Shown here piece by piece: positions 1 to 8,311 of a DNA stretch of 64,000 nt. The position numbers and the translations under genes were made by a program. This stretch comes from Kineothrix alysoides (GTDB lineage: Bacteria > Bacillota > Clostridia > Lachnospirales > Lachnospiraceae), in the NCBI RefSeq assembly GCF_000732725.1, contig NZ_JPNB01000002.1, positions 62,001-126,000 of the forward strand, given 5' to 3'. The notes under the pieces were generated by a model. It made no database searches. It was given only the letters and a program-made list of their open reading frames with translations, and was not told the origin of the DNA. Position 1 is the stretch's first letter. Every line of letters starts with the position of its first letter.

Positions 1-426
1 GATAATTTTATTATCAGCGCTGTGGCCTCCGGCCTGCTGCGGGACGGGGAGAACAGAGGCGTGGAAGTGGAACTGGACCTGAAAGCGAATCCCTTTCACA
101 TCGCAGAACCTGATTTATACAGCCTGCTTACCAATATTGCAGAAAACGCACTGGAGGCCTGTACCAGCTTACCGGAAGGACAGAGACGTTTTATTGCACT
201 GACGATTTCTCGGCGGGAGCCGTACCTTGCCATCACCTGCCAAAACAGCAGGGCGGGTGAAATCATTCCCTCCGGGGATGGTTTTCTGTCCGGCAAACGA
301 GAGGACGGCCACGGCTACGGCCTGTGGGTCATCCAAAGGATAGCGGAAACCTATGACGGTCTAATCAACACCCAATACGATGAAACCACTTTCACGCTGA
401 CCGTGGTTCTCAAGGATAGGCGGTGA
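1..426 (+). CDS. GHKL-domain sensor histidine kinase, C-terminal part
   Basis: The reading frame is open to the left edge, so only the last ~141 residues are present. It carries a GHKL ATPase fold: an N-box (NIAENALEAC, about residue 50 of the visible part) and a glycine-rich G2-type loop (EDGHGYGLWVIQRIAETYDG). This matches the catalytic domain of AgrC/NatK-type sensor kinases, which usually work with a LytTR response regulator; any such partner would lie outside the window. No membrane segment remains in the visible part. GC content is clearly higher than in the genes after 5 kb. The family is fairly sure; the signal sensed is unknown. Confidence 0.8.
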   Translation, partial: DNFIISAVASGLLRDGENRGVEVELDLKANPFHIAEPDLYSLLTNIAENALEACTSLPEGQRRFIALTISRREPYLAITCQNSRAGEIIPSGDGFLSGKREDGHGYGLWVIQRIAETYDGLINTQYDETTFTLTVVLKDRR

Positions 427-760
427 GAAGGAGCACGGCTTATCTCATTTGTCAATCTCTTATTTTTACAAATTATGTCTCTTTTTCTACCAACTTCGTC
501 ATTGACCTTGAAAGTTACTGCGCTTTGCCGCAAAATACGATTGCAGCACGCTTTTTCGTTCATTTGCTGTTGTGCTGATTCCAGAGCGAACTGTGCATTA
601 ACCGGAAGTACTAAAGATGCAGCAGAAAAAACCGCGAGTCAAAATAAGTCGAGCTATGAGATTGATAATACTAAATATCTGTTGGATATTAAGTGTCATT
701 CAAAAGCAGGCTCTGTAGCGTTTTATGTTGCCAGAATAAGAAGTAGGAGGAATAACTACG
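427..760. other. Intergenic region, no confident gene
   Basis: This 334-bp gap separates the kinase from the SLH protein. A 97-codon frame crosses it (475-768), but it has no ribosome site, a Cys/Ser/Arg-rich composition typical of chance frames, and runs into the start of the next gene. The only supported element is the AGGAGG at 745-750, ten bases before the TTG start at 761. No terminator for the kinase was recognised. Confidence 0.5.
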
Positions 761-3700
761 TTGATTAAGCGAACAAGTATGAAAATCATGCCCCTTGCGT
801 TGGCGGTCGTTCTTATATTTACCAATCGAACACCATTTACCGTTCTCGCGGCGGACGATAAACAAACACCCATAGAAACAAGCGGTGAACTTTTCAATTT
901 TACACAGCTGTCGTCAGAAATTGCTTTGCAGACGCTGTCGGTTGGGACAAGTCAGGATGATTTAATTCTGCCGGATACACTGGAGGCTACAATGCGGCAA
1001 GCGTCAGCTCCTGCCGATCAGAATCCAGAGGAACAGGCTGCCATAGAAGGCGAAGCTGAGCAGTCATTTGCTTCTCCGTCAGAAGTCCAAGTGCATGATG
1101 ACGCGAATCAACATCAGGATGAGCCTGATTTATCGGCCGAACCTCCCTTGGAGGCTGTGAACGAAGCTGAAATGATTACTGTCTCCGTGCCAGTGCAGGA
1201 ATGGATTCCTCAGCCGGAATTTGACTCATCAACCATCGGTACATACGTCTTTACGCCAGTACTTGACGGGGCGCAGAGCCTTGCGGAAGATGCGGAGCTT
1301 CCTTCCATTACCGTGCAAGTGATAACGGGCTTCATGCCGCAGTCCGCTATGCTGCTGACGCAGGGCGTAGGCACCACCACCATTGATGTTGGCGACAGCT
1401 CGACCGAATCCGGCATAGGCTGGACTTATTCCGGTTCCAACGGCGTATTTACGGTTACCGGCGATGTGACCGTCACAGGCACGACTACAACAAACTATAT
1501 CAGCGTGCCAAATGGTGCGGCTGTGAATATTACACTGGGCGGTACGACTATTAACTTGGAATCTGGTGCTGACAGATCCCCGATTACAATAGGCGACGGC
1601 GCTGACGTCACATTGACACTTGCAACCGGAACGACCAATACGCTCACAGCGTCGCAACAAGGTGCGGGCATTCGAACCGGCCAAAACGCTAAGTTGACGA
1701 TAAACGGAACCGGCGACCTTACCGCCCAAGGCGCCCAATACTGGCCCGGCATAGGCGGGTACGGCGGGAACGCGACTATTAACATAACGGATGGCAACAT
1801 TACGGCCAACGGCGGCCGATATGCAGCGGGTATTGGCGGGAGTACGGGATATCACGGCAATGGAACCATCACAATCAACGGCGGTACGATAGTCGCTACC
1901 GGCGGTGAAGGAGGTGCGGGCATTGGCGGCGGTTATTATGGTGCGGGTGGCATCATTACCGTCAACGGCGGTACACTAGTTGCTACCGGCGGGCTCAATG
2001 GTGCGGGAATCGGTGGCGGGCTCGATGGTGCGGGTGGCATCATTACCGTCAACGGCGGCACAGTCACCGCTGCATCATCTGATCCAGAGGATAATGCTAT
2101 CGGCCCCGGCGATTCCGGTTCGCCCGGCATTATTACCATTACCGGAGGGTATGTCAACACATTGGTCGGCCACGTCAGCCCACAGCCAACCACCGGCAGC
2201 ACCCCTGTTTACCTTAACACCCTGTCTATTGGAAATCCCAACATTGGAGACGGTGTAGCTATTGAATCTATAAAATATGATTCGGACAAGTCTTATAACA
2301 ACGATAAAATTTTTACAGCAAACAATGGCATGGTATATATCTGGTTACCACAAAACAGCAGCGATTCGGCGAGTGTTGATGTCGTTGTACAAGGAGTCAC
2401 TTATACCAAAGCATGGGCCAGAACAGGAACCGCAGAGACGGAGACGCTGCTGCGCTATGGAAACGCCGAAACGCCTAACATCAGCGGTCAGCCTCAAAAT
2501 GGCACATATACTGTTGGCAGCACGGCTACACCGCTGACCGTAACGGCGAATGTATCAGAAGACAGCGGAACGCTTTCTTATCAGTGGTATCAAAATACCA
2601 ATAACAACACAACCGACGGAATTGCAATAGGAACAGACAGCGCAAACTACACACCGGATACCAACACAGTTGGCACGCTGCATTATTACTGCGTAATTAC
2701 CAATACAAATACAAGCGTCAGCGGTTCACAGACTGCGGCCGCAACCAGCAGCATTGCTACAGTAACCGTCAACACACCTGTAACCACTGTACCAACGCTT
2801 TCCATGACTCCAAATGCCGCCACGGTAGATGTGAACACCGCAACAAACGGGGATGTTGTATCATCCGCTATCCCCGCCAATTTCAGCGGAATCCCTACTT
2901 ACAGCATTGACGGCCCAACCCAGCTCCCGGCAGGCTTGAGCTTAAATCATTCCACCGGCGAGATTACGGTTGCCAGTGCAGCCTCATTGAGCGCATCATC
3001 GGTCACTGTAACAGTCAAGGCAGAATACCTCACGGAATCTGCGACAGCGGTGGTTGCTATTATTGTTAACGACACAACACCACCCGCTACGCCAACCTTA
3101 ACCACCACACCAACCGACTTTAACTTCGGCAGCGTGACGGTAAACACAACCTCTCCATCATCATCGCTGGATGTTTCGGGCACGGATTTAACCGACAATA
3201 TCACCTACGCCGTCAGCGGAGATACTGCCGCGTTTGTTGTTGATGCTTCCGCCTGGGACGTTACGTCGGGCGGTTCGCTCGGTATTGCCTTCAAGCCGAC
3301 CGCAGTACAAACGTACAACGCAACCATTACATTTTTCAGCAACGGCGCATCCAGTAAAACGGTTGCTCTGACCGGCAGCGGGACTTCCGACGGCAATGGC
3401 AACGGTACTTTCGACAGCAATAGTAGCGGTTCCTCCTCATCAGGCGATATCGGCAGCTACAGCAGCCCGCCCGCAACCACCACCGGCAACATCATTATGT
3501 ACGGCGTAAACATCCCCTACACTATGTACAGCAGCACCGGCGCTCTGACCCTCGGCCTGACTTCCGCGAAGCTGGACGAAATCCTCAAATCAGCGGGGAA
3601 CAACAAGACCATAGCTGTTGATATTGGAAGTCTGGCAAATCTGAAAGAGATTAAGGTGAGTTTTCCGCCTGCGTGGTTTTCGGCGCACAAGAATATCACC

Positions 3701-4834
3701 ATGCCGGTACAGTCCGGCATCGGCGGCGTGTATTTAAACAACAGCCTTGCGCAAAAGTTTTCCCAGAATACGAACGCTACTGTGTCACTGAAGTCAGGCA
3801 GCCTGATTTTCTCGGCGGAGCAGGGCGGAAAGTCCGTCACATGGAATACGCCGGGCGCGCCGGTCATGATTTATATGCCTTACACCCCTGTAAAAGACGC
3901 GAATGTAAATGCCATTGTCCTTTATGACAAAACAATAGGAAAAACTGTAGGCCACAGCTTTTACCAAAACGGTAAGCTCTATGGCGCGGTATCGAATCCA
4001 GGCGTATACGACGCAAAGGTTGTCTTAACCAGCTTTACTGACACCTCAAATCACTTGGCAAAAGGCGATATTGCATACGCAGTGAGCCATGGGCTGATTT
4101 CTGGTACAACAGCAACAACTTTCGCTCCGGATACTGCCATCACCTGCGCCGAGTTTATCATGATGCTGGGCAAACTTTCCGGCGTGGATGTGAATGGCTA
4201 TAAAACCAGCAGCTTTACTGACGTTGCCAACTACAGCGCCGCCATGCCTTATATCTCATGGGCGGTACGAAATAAAATTGTAACGAGCATTGGTAATAAC
4301 TATTTTAGCCCAGACAATAGTGTCACTCGTGAGCAAATGGCTCTTATGATAGTTAATTATACACAAGCTACCGGTCAAACGCTGCCGACTGCTTGCCAAG
4401 CTGTTACATTTGCTGATAACAGCTCCATATCCGCTGGGACTTCGGACGCGGTAAAGACAATACAACGAGCGGGTATTATACAGAGCAAACCGAACAATCG
4501 CTTTGACCCGCAAGGCAGCGTCACCCGCGCCGAGGCCAGTTCTATTATCCGCAGGTTCGCGGAGAGCGTTATCAGCGGCGAAAAGGGTTGGGTACAGGCC
4601 GGCAACGGCCAATGGCAGTACATCGGCGAAGATTACAAACCAACTATCGGCTGGCTTACCACTACAGAGGGGCATAAATACTACCTCAACATGGATGGCT
4701 TCCGGGTGTCTGACAAGTGGTTCCAAATTGCTGCCATGCGATACTACTTTTATTCGGACGGCAAACTGGCGGTCAACACCACTGTTGACGGCTACGAGGT
4801 CGGTGCGGATGGCGCAAGAAAAGACAAAAAGTAA
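761..4834 (+). CDS. Large secreted SLH-domain surface protein with cell-wall-binding repeats
   Basis: A 1357-residue exported protein. Residues 1-30 form a signal peptide (basic start, hydrophobic core, VLAA cleavage region). An acidic linker follows to ~140. Residues ~290-445 hold Gly-rich repeats of the type GAGIGGG...GGIITVNGGT, suggesting a right-handed beta-helix or carbohydrate-binding fold. Ig-like and choice-of-anchor-D-like domains lie at ~570-877. Three SLH domains (~1093-1267) would bind secondary cell-wall polymer, and two or three choline-binding-type repeats (GWVQAGNGQWQY, ~1275-1350) close the protein. Having both SLH and CW-binding repeats is uncommon. TTG is chosen as start because AGGAGG sits ten bases upstream; the ATG at 779 is too far away. 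Its role is probably surface adhesion or glycan binding; no catalytic domain was seen. Confidence 0.85.
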   Translation: MIKRTSMKIMPLALAVVLIFTNRTPFTVLAADDKQTPIETSGELFNFTQLSSEIALQTLSVGTSQDDLILPDTLEATMRQASAPADQNPEEQAAIEGEAEQSFASPSEVQVHDDANQHQDEPDLSAEPPLEAVNEAEMITVSVPVQEWIPQPEFDSSTIGTYVFTPVLDGAQSLAEDAELPSITVQVITGFMPQSAMLLTQGVGTTTIDVGDSSTESGIGWTYSGSNGVFTVTGDVTVTGTTTTNYISVPNGAAVNITLGGTTINLESGADRSPITIGDGADVTLTLATGTTNTLTASQQGAGIRTGQNAKLTINGTGDLTAQGAQYWPGIGGYGGNATINITDGNITANGGRYAAGIGGSTGYHGNGTITINGGTIVATGGEGGAGIGGGYYGAGGIITVNGGTLVATGGLNGAGIGGGLDGAGGIITVNGGTVTAASSDPEDNAIGPGDSGSPGIITITGGYVNTLVGHVSPQPTTGSTPVYLNTLSIGNPNIGDGVAIESIKYDSDKSYNNDKIFTANNGMVYIWLPQNSSDSASVDVVVQGVTYTKAWARTGTAETETLLRYGNAETPNISGQPQNGTYTVGSTATPLTVTANVSEDSGTLSYQWYQNTNNNTTDGIAIGTDSANYTPDTNTVGTLHYYCVITNTNTSVSGSQTAAATSSIATVTVNTPVTTVPTLSMTPNAATVDVNTATNGDVVSSAIPANFSGIPTYSIDGPTQLPAGLSLNHSTGEITVASAASLSASSVTVTVKAEYLTESATAVVAIIVNDTTPPATPTLTTTPTDFNFGSVTVNTTSPSSSLDVSGTDLTDNITYAVSGDTAAFVVDASAWDVTSGGSLGIAFKPTAVQTYNATITFFSNGASSKTVALTGSGTSDGNGNGTFDSNSSGSSSSGDIGSYSSPPATTTGNIIMYGVNIPYTMYSSTGALTLGLTSAKLDEILKSAGNNKTIAVDIGSLANLKEIKVSFPPAWFSAHKNITMPVQSGIGGVYLNNSLAQKFSQNTNATVSLKSGSLIFSAEQGGKSVTWNTPGAPVMIYMPYTPVKDANVNAIVLYDKTIGKTVGHSFYQNGKLYGAVSNPGVYDAKVVLTSFTDTSNHLAKGDIAYAVSHGLISGTTATTFAPDTAITCAEFIMMLGKLSGVDVNGYKTSSFTDVANYSAAMPYISWAVRNKIVTSIGNNYFSPDNSVTREQMALMIVNYTQATGQTLPTACQAVTFADNSSISAGTSDAVKTIQRAGIIQSKPNNRFDPQGSVTRAEASSIIRRFAESVISGEKGWVQAGNGQWQYIGEDYKPTIGWLTTTEGHKYYLNMDGFRVSDKWFQIAAMRYYFYSDGKLAVNTTVDGYEVGADGARKDKK
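1880..2060 (+). repeat. In-frame tandem repeats in SLH protein gene
   Basis: DNA encoding the Gly-rich segment repeats itself. A 32-base block starting GGTGCGGGTGGCATC occurs at 1940-1971 and again at 2027-2058, within a looser repeat of about 87 bases. Such arrays can expand or contract by slippage while keeping the frame. Confidence 0.7.
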
Positions 4835-4843
4835 ATAGAGATT

Positions 4844-4879
4844 TAAAAAGCGGGCGATTCCTTTTGACCGTCCGCTTTT
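4844..4879 (+). terminator. Rho-independent terminator of SLH gene
   Basis: Twelve-base stem AAAAAGCGGGCG / CGTCCGCTTTTT with one G-U pair, a 12-base loop and a T-run, starting nine bases after the SLH stop codon. The flanking A and T runs make it potentially bidirectional. Confidence 0.85.
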
Positions 4880-5010
4880 TGTATGTGATTAAGACGTGAT
4901 CTTGTGACGCTGCTCACCTTCTATCTTGCGATTCCCCATTTAAACTCTTCTATAAATAGCAATGACAGAAAAGCAAATCGGGTTTACTAAAAAGTTTATT
5001 AATTTTAAAT

Positions 5011-6129
5011 TCATTGAGAATTCTTACTATTATATTCCGTCACAGCCGGATCTTTCATCTCATAAATGCGGTACCACTCCTTCGTCTCCTCATTCTTTAT
5101 CGTCTCTGAGCGGTTCTTATACAAAAATCTGGTCAAATTATAGCAGTCGATCCAGATCTCGTTATTGCCTTCCTTTTGGGATTCGTCAAATATAAGCTGT
5201 AATCCCCAGTGAAGATGGGTCACTTCGATATTGTTCACATTCTCCTTCGTGCTGTAACCCGTATGTCCCATATAACCGATTACCTGCCCTGCGGTTACTA
5301 CGCTTCCCTCCTCCAAGTCCTTGCAATACGGGAAGTTCTGCCTCAAATGAGCATAATAATAGTACCTCTTTCCATCGAAGCTGCGGATTCCCAGACGCCA
5401 TCCGCCGTACTGATTCCAGCCGATAGCTTCCACATAGCCGGATTCTATGGCAATAATGGGCGTACCAACCTGCCCCATCATATCATGGCCGAGATGAGGC
5501 CTGGAATAGCCATAGCTTCTGGATGTCCCGAAATCGTCATAGTCGTTATAAGCAAAGCCTTTCGCCACAGGCGAAAACGCTTTTAGGCCGTAGCATGACT
5601 GCCATTCCACGGTTCCGTCCTCCATCGGCTTTTGTATCTCATACTCTCCTACAAACCCACCCAGCACAGCGGTATAGGCTTCCAGATAATAAGCATAATA
5701 TTCCATATCCTTCGTCAGTTCCCGCATCGTCGTCTCCTTGGACGTAAGCTTTCTGGCTGTCTTGCTTATCTCCGATACGCTGCCTTTAGGAAACTTCCCC
5801 CCGTTCTTAGCCCCTGCATAAGCGAGCAGTTCAATCCAGTTTACATGCTCTGCTGCCTTATCTTCCAGGCTCTCCTTATACGTGTCCACATCCCATTTAT
5901 AGGCTTCGCACAGGGCCTCATAAGATATATTGAAGTCTACCCACTTGATATATTTTTTTTCCGCGAAAACTTCCAATTCTATGGCCTGTTCTTCTGCCTT
6001 CGGAAAACCGTCTCTTAAAAACCCCGTCGCCCAAACGATTCCGAAGCAGCTAAGAAGAATACTCTCTATAATTACCGCCCTTTTTATTTTTTTTAGATAC
6101 TGCATATTCCACCATCCGGCATACCTCAT
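5011..6129 (-). CDS. M23-family peptidoglycan endopeptidase, membrane anchored
   Basis: A 372-residue LytM/M23 metallopeptidase. A hydrophobic segment at ~17-36 (AVIIESILLSCFGIVWATGF) would anchor it, with the catalytic part outside. The domain starts at ~185; zinc ligands are His212 and Asp216 (HLGHD) and His307 of THLHWG (305-307), with His261 (YAHL) also conserved in the family. Such enzymes cleave peptide cross-bridges of peptidoglycan; some forms act in spore engulfment or division. The region before the peptidase (40-180) is acidic and not recognised. The start is uncertain: the first ATG lacks a clear ribosome site, and the ATG eight codons later has only a weak GGTGG. The gene follows a strong terminator, so it needs its own promoter. 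Confidence 0.85.
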   Translation of the reverse strand: MRYAGWWNMQYLKKIKRAVIIESILLSCFGIVWATGFLRDGFPKAEEQAIELEVFAEKKYIKWVDFNISYEALCEAYKWDVDTYKESLEDKAAEHVNWIELLAYAGAKNGGKFPKGSVSEISKTARKLTSKETTMRELTKDMEYYAYYLEAYTAVLGGFVGEYEIQKPMEDGTVEWQSCYGLKAFSPVAKGFAYNDYDDFGTSRSYGYSRPHLGHDMMGQVGTPIIAIESGYVEAIGWNQYGGWRLGIRSFDGKRYYYYAHLRQNFPYCKDLEEGSVVTAGQVIGYMGHTGYSTKENVNNIEVTHLHWGLQLIFDESQKEGNNEIWIDCYNLTRFLYKNRSETIKNEETKEWYRIYEMKDPAVTEYNSKNSQ

Positions 6130-6138
6130 AGAAATATA

Positions 6139-6168
6139 TGAAAAAGAGCGGGGTTCTATTCCCCGCTC
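6139..6168 (-). terminator. Terminator after GT10-like gene
   Basis: Perfect 8-bp stem GAGCGGGG / CCCCGCTC (6146-6153 with 6161-6168) with a 7-base loop, followed on the minus strand by TTTTT. Confidence 0.9.
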
Positions 6169-6173
6169 CTGAA

Positions 6174-7145
6174 TTACAGCAATTTTTCATATAGGTAGTC
6201 CTGCATATTGAAGTAGCTCTGCACTCTATTATAATTGTCCAGAATAGCCGGCAGCCTCCGCTCGTATTCCTCTTTCGTACACTTCTTTATAATGGTTTCT
6301 ATATTATCCGTATCCTTTAACGATATTTGTATGATTCCGTCCTTATTAAAAAAGCTGTCTATCTTGCGCGCCCCAAGATAAATGGGAATAGTCTGGGCGG
6401 CGAAGCAGCTGGTGATTCTCTCCGAAAAAAAATAGTCCGACAGTTCATTTTCAATGGCAAAGGAATAACAGTAGTTCCTTAAGCTGTCATCGATGGGCAC
6501 ATATTCCCCTCCATCAAGAGTTCCCATTACATCCGCCAGCCGGTTTCTTTTACAGTAGCGCGCAATTTCTGCCCGTACCTTATGGAGCTCGCACATTTGC
6601 TTATCGGAACAAAGAATGGATATATTTTTATTCTTCGCATCATATGCATTACCGTCTATGATTTCCGGATTATTTCGTCCATACCACACCTCCGCGCATA
6701 TCGGGTAATATTTAGCATTTTGCAGCGAATCCAAGAGCCTCTCATCATAAGTAAATATGGCATCGAACTCCTGCGCAAGCCCCTTATGCTTTTCAAACAT
6801 AAGATAGTCCTTCGGAACTATCGCTCTGGATTCTCCCAGCATTCCATACTTTCTTACCGGCTTTCCCATAGTCTCAAGCATGGCACGGTGTGTATAAAAA
6901 TGAGTATCCAGCCCCCAGTTATAGCGGTCCCACAAAAAATGTTTTCCTACATTACCATACGGATTATGGGCGGTATGCATATCTCTTATAAAAAATAATT
7001 CCATGGGCTGTCCACCCTCATTGAAAATGGGAGGCTGCTTTGAGCTGATACCTGCAGCATAATTATAATACGGCTTATAAATCTTCGAATTCTCCCTTAT
7101 GGAAACAACCTTATTCCTCACTTTGTGATATACACCCATATACAT
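6174..7145 (-). CDS. Glycosyltransferase family 10-like (fucosyltransferase-like)
   Basis: About 323 residues. The C-terminal half resembles the GT10 donor-binding domain: a YFFSERI segment followed by AAQTIPIYLGA matches the YVTEK...G.vPIyyG pattern of alpha-1,3-fucosyltransferases. GT10 enzymes move a sugar from a GDP-sugar to an acceptor glycan, so a role in surface polysaccharide decoration is likely; the actual donor is not known. A longer frame begins at 7193, but that start falls inside the upstream terminator hairpin. GGAGG at 7150-7154 instead supports the ATG at 7145 (or 7139). No signal peptide; probably cytoplasmic. A terminator follows directly. Confidence 0.65.
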   Translation of the reverse strand: MYMGVYHKVRNKVVSIRENSKIYKPYYNYAAGISSKQPPIFNEGGQPMELFFIRDMHTAHNPYGNVGKHFLWDRYNWGLDTHFYTHRAMLETMGKPVRKYGMLGESRAIVPKDYLMFEKHKGLAQEFDAIFTYDERLLDSLQNAKYYPICAEVWYGRNNPEIIDGNAYDAKNKNISILCSDKQMCELHKVRAEIARYCKRNRLADVMGTLDGGEYVPIDDSLRNYCYSFAIENELSDYFFSERITSCFAAQTIPIYLGARKIDSFFNKDGIIQISLKDTDNIETIIKKCTKEEYERRLPAILDNYNRVQSYFNMQDYLYEKLL

Positions 7146-7156
7146 CCTTCCTCCAA

Positions 7157-7214
7157 ATAAAAAAAGGGGCCGTGTCCGTCGATGATAGCTCATCCAATTT
7201 CACACAGCCCCCTT
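7157..7214 (-). terminator. Terminator after hpf
   Basis: Minus-strand stem GGGGGCTGTGT / ACACGGCCCC with one bulge, whose loop holds a second hairpin (GATGA...TCATC), followed by TTTTTTT. It lies ~85 bases after the hpf stop and overlaps the longest possible 5' end of the next gene. Confidence 0.8.
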
Positions 7215-7299
7215 CAATCCTTACTAATTTTAAATACAACAATTTCTAAATATAATGATTTAAAAACTGAATTACCAAGCGCTTACGCATCTTATCAAT

Positions 7300-7827
7300 C
7301 TATAATTCGGGCTCAATCAGACCATACGTATTGCCTTTTCTCTTATATACTACATTTACCTGATCGGTCTCCGCGTTGCAGAATACGAAGAAATTATGTC
7401 CCAAAAGCTCCATCTGAATACATGCATCCTCCGGATACATAGGCTTGATGTCAAATTTTTTGGTGCGGATGATCCTGATTTCCTCTTCATCCATATAATC
7501 CTTCTCTATAAATTCCTGCTTGAAGAAGCTCGCCGACTGCTTCTGGTCTACCAGCTTGTTCTTGTACTTCTTTAGCTGTCTCTCGATAATCTCTTCTACC
7601 AGATCAATAGAAACATACATATCGTTGCTTACCTGCTCCGAGCGAATGATACTTCCCTTTACCGGTATCGTTACCTCTATCTTTTGCCTTTCCTTTTCTA
7701 CGCTCAACGTTACGTGTACTTCGGTCTCCGGATTGAAATACTTCTCCAATTTACCTATCTTATCCTCTACCGCTGTCCTCAAACCTTCCGTAACATCGAT
7801 ATTCTTACCTGCTATAATAAACTTCAT
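7300..7827 (-). CDS. hpf: Ribosome hibernation-promoting factor, long form
   Basis: A 175-residue protein with the two HPF domains. The N-terminal S30AE/YfiA domain (MKFIIAGKNIDVTEGLR to ~100) binds the small subunit at the decoding region. The C-terminal domain (~118-175, IRTKKFDIKPMYPEDACIQM...GHNFFVF) dimerises and drives 100S ribosome formation in stationary phase. The start at 7827 is chosen because AAAGGG lies nine bases before this ATG; an in-frame ATG at 7860 would add 11 unlikely residues. It has its own promoter (7863-7892) and terminator, so it is monocistronic, as is common for hpf in Firmicutes. Confidence 0.95.
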   Translation of the reverse strand: MKFIIAGKNIDVTEGLRTAVEDKIGKLEKYFNPETEVHVTLSVEKERQKIEVTIPVKGSIIRSEQVSNDMYVSIDLVEEIIERQLKKYKNKLVDQKQSASFFKQEFIEKDYMDEEEIRIIRTKKFDIKPMYPEDACIQMELLGHNFFVFCNAETDQVNVVYKRKGNTYGLIEPEL

Positions 7828-7862
7828 ATCACTCATCCCTTTCATTGGATTATTGTACAAGC

Positions 7863-7892
7863 ATTATACCATATTTTTATGACCTTGTGCAA
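7863..7892 (-). promoter_or_regulatory. Promoter of hpf
   Basis: TTGCAC (-35) and TATAAT (-10) spaced by 18 bases, with an extended TGG before the -10, about 35 bases upstream of the hpf start codon. It reads as a sigma-A type promoter. Confidence 0.75.
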
Positions 7893-7920
7893 CAAATTAG
7901 AGATTTTGTTTTAGCTCAAA

Positions 7921-7980
7921 GACTTTTGTAAAGTCAATATCATTTTCGACATTTTCTGATAAAAAAGACATTTTTATCAG
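7921..7980. repeat. Two inverted repeats upstream of hpf
   Basis: GACTTT-tgt-AAAGTC (7921-7935) and a perfect 10-bp inverted repeat CTGATAAAAA / TTTTTATCAG around five bases (7956-7980). They lie between the hpf promoter and the DnaA-box cluster. They could be protein-binding sites or DNA-structure elements; no factor can be named. Confidence 0.5.
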
Positions 7981-8044
7981 AACTATACAAAACATTCGTT
8001 CTAAAGGTTACCATAATTTCCTTCCCTCTTTTAATCCTAAAACA

Positions 8045-8115
8045 TGTGGATAATGTGTATAACTCCGTGCATAAGTGTCAAACCCCTATTTTTAGGCACT
8101 TTCCTATGTGGATAA
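8045..8115 (-). promoter_or_regulatory. Cluster of three DnaA boxes
   Basis: Three exact matches to TTATNCACA on the minus strand: 8045-8053 (TTATCCACA), 8054-8062 (TTATACACA, directly abutting) and 8107-8115 (TTATCCACA). An 8/9 match lies at 8066-8074. The region is AT-rich and intergenic. DnaA boxes in tandem are characteristic of origins or DnaA-titrating and regulatory loci. There is no dnaA, dnaN or rpmH nearby, so an origin is unlikely. Confidence 0.65.
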
Positions 8116-8257
8116 CTTTAAAACTCTTTTAAGTGTTTTTTATATCGTTATTTAGCTCTTTGTGAATCTTGTACAAGTCACGAATTGTCAAGGTGATTTT
8201 TGAATTTTCCGTGATTTCCCCCATCCAAGCGGTTCCTATAATTTCTCTAGAACTATT

Positions 8258-8287
8258 AAAAAAGGCGGATGCCAGAAAGCACCCGCC
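8258..8287 (-). terminator. Terminator of NlpC/P60 gene
   Basis: Stem GGCGG-TGC / GCA-CCGCC (8264-8287) followed on the minus strand by TTTTTT; it starts 24 bases after the stop codon. Confidence 0.85.
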
Positions 8288-8311
8288 AAACTTATTTTAT
8301 TAATTCTCCCG

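Noticed and set aside
475-768. 97-codon plus-strand frame before the SLH gene
   Set aside because: No ribosome site, chance-like composition, and its end overlaps the well-supported start of the next gene.
1229-1855. 208-codon minus-strand frame inside the SLH gene
   Set aside because: Antisense shadow of the repeat-rich, GC-rich SLH coding sequence; no start site and Arg/Cys-rich composition.
1880-2060. CRISPR-like array
   Set aside because: The repeats are in frame, of unequal spacing, and encode Gly-rich protein repeats.
8045-8115. Replication origin
   Set aside because: DnaA boxes are present, but dnaA, dnaN, rpmH or gyr genes are not nearby, and the boxes are too few for a clostridial oriC. 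Kept only as a DnaA-box cluster.
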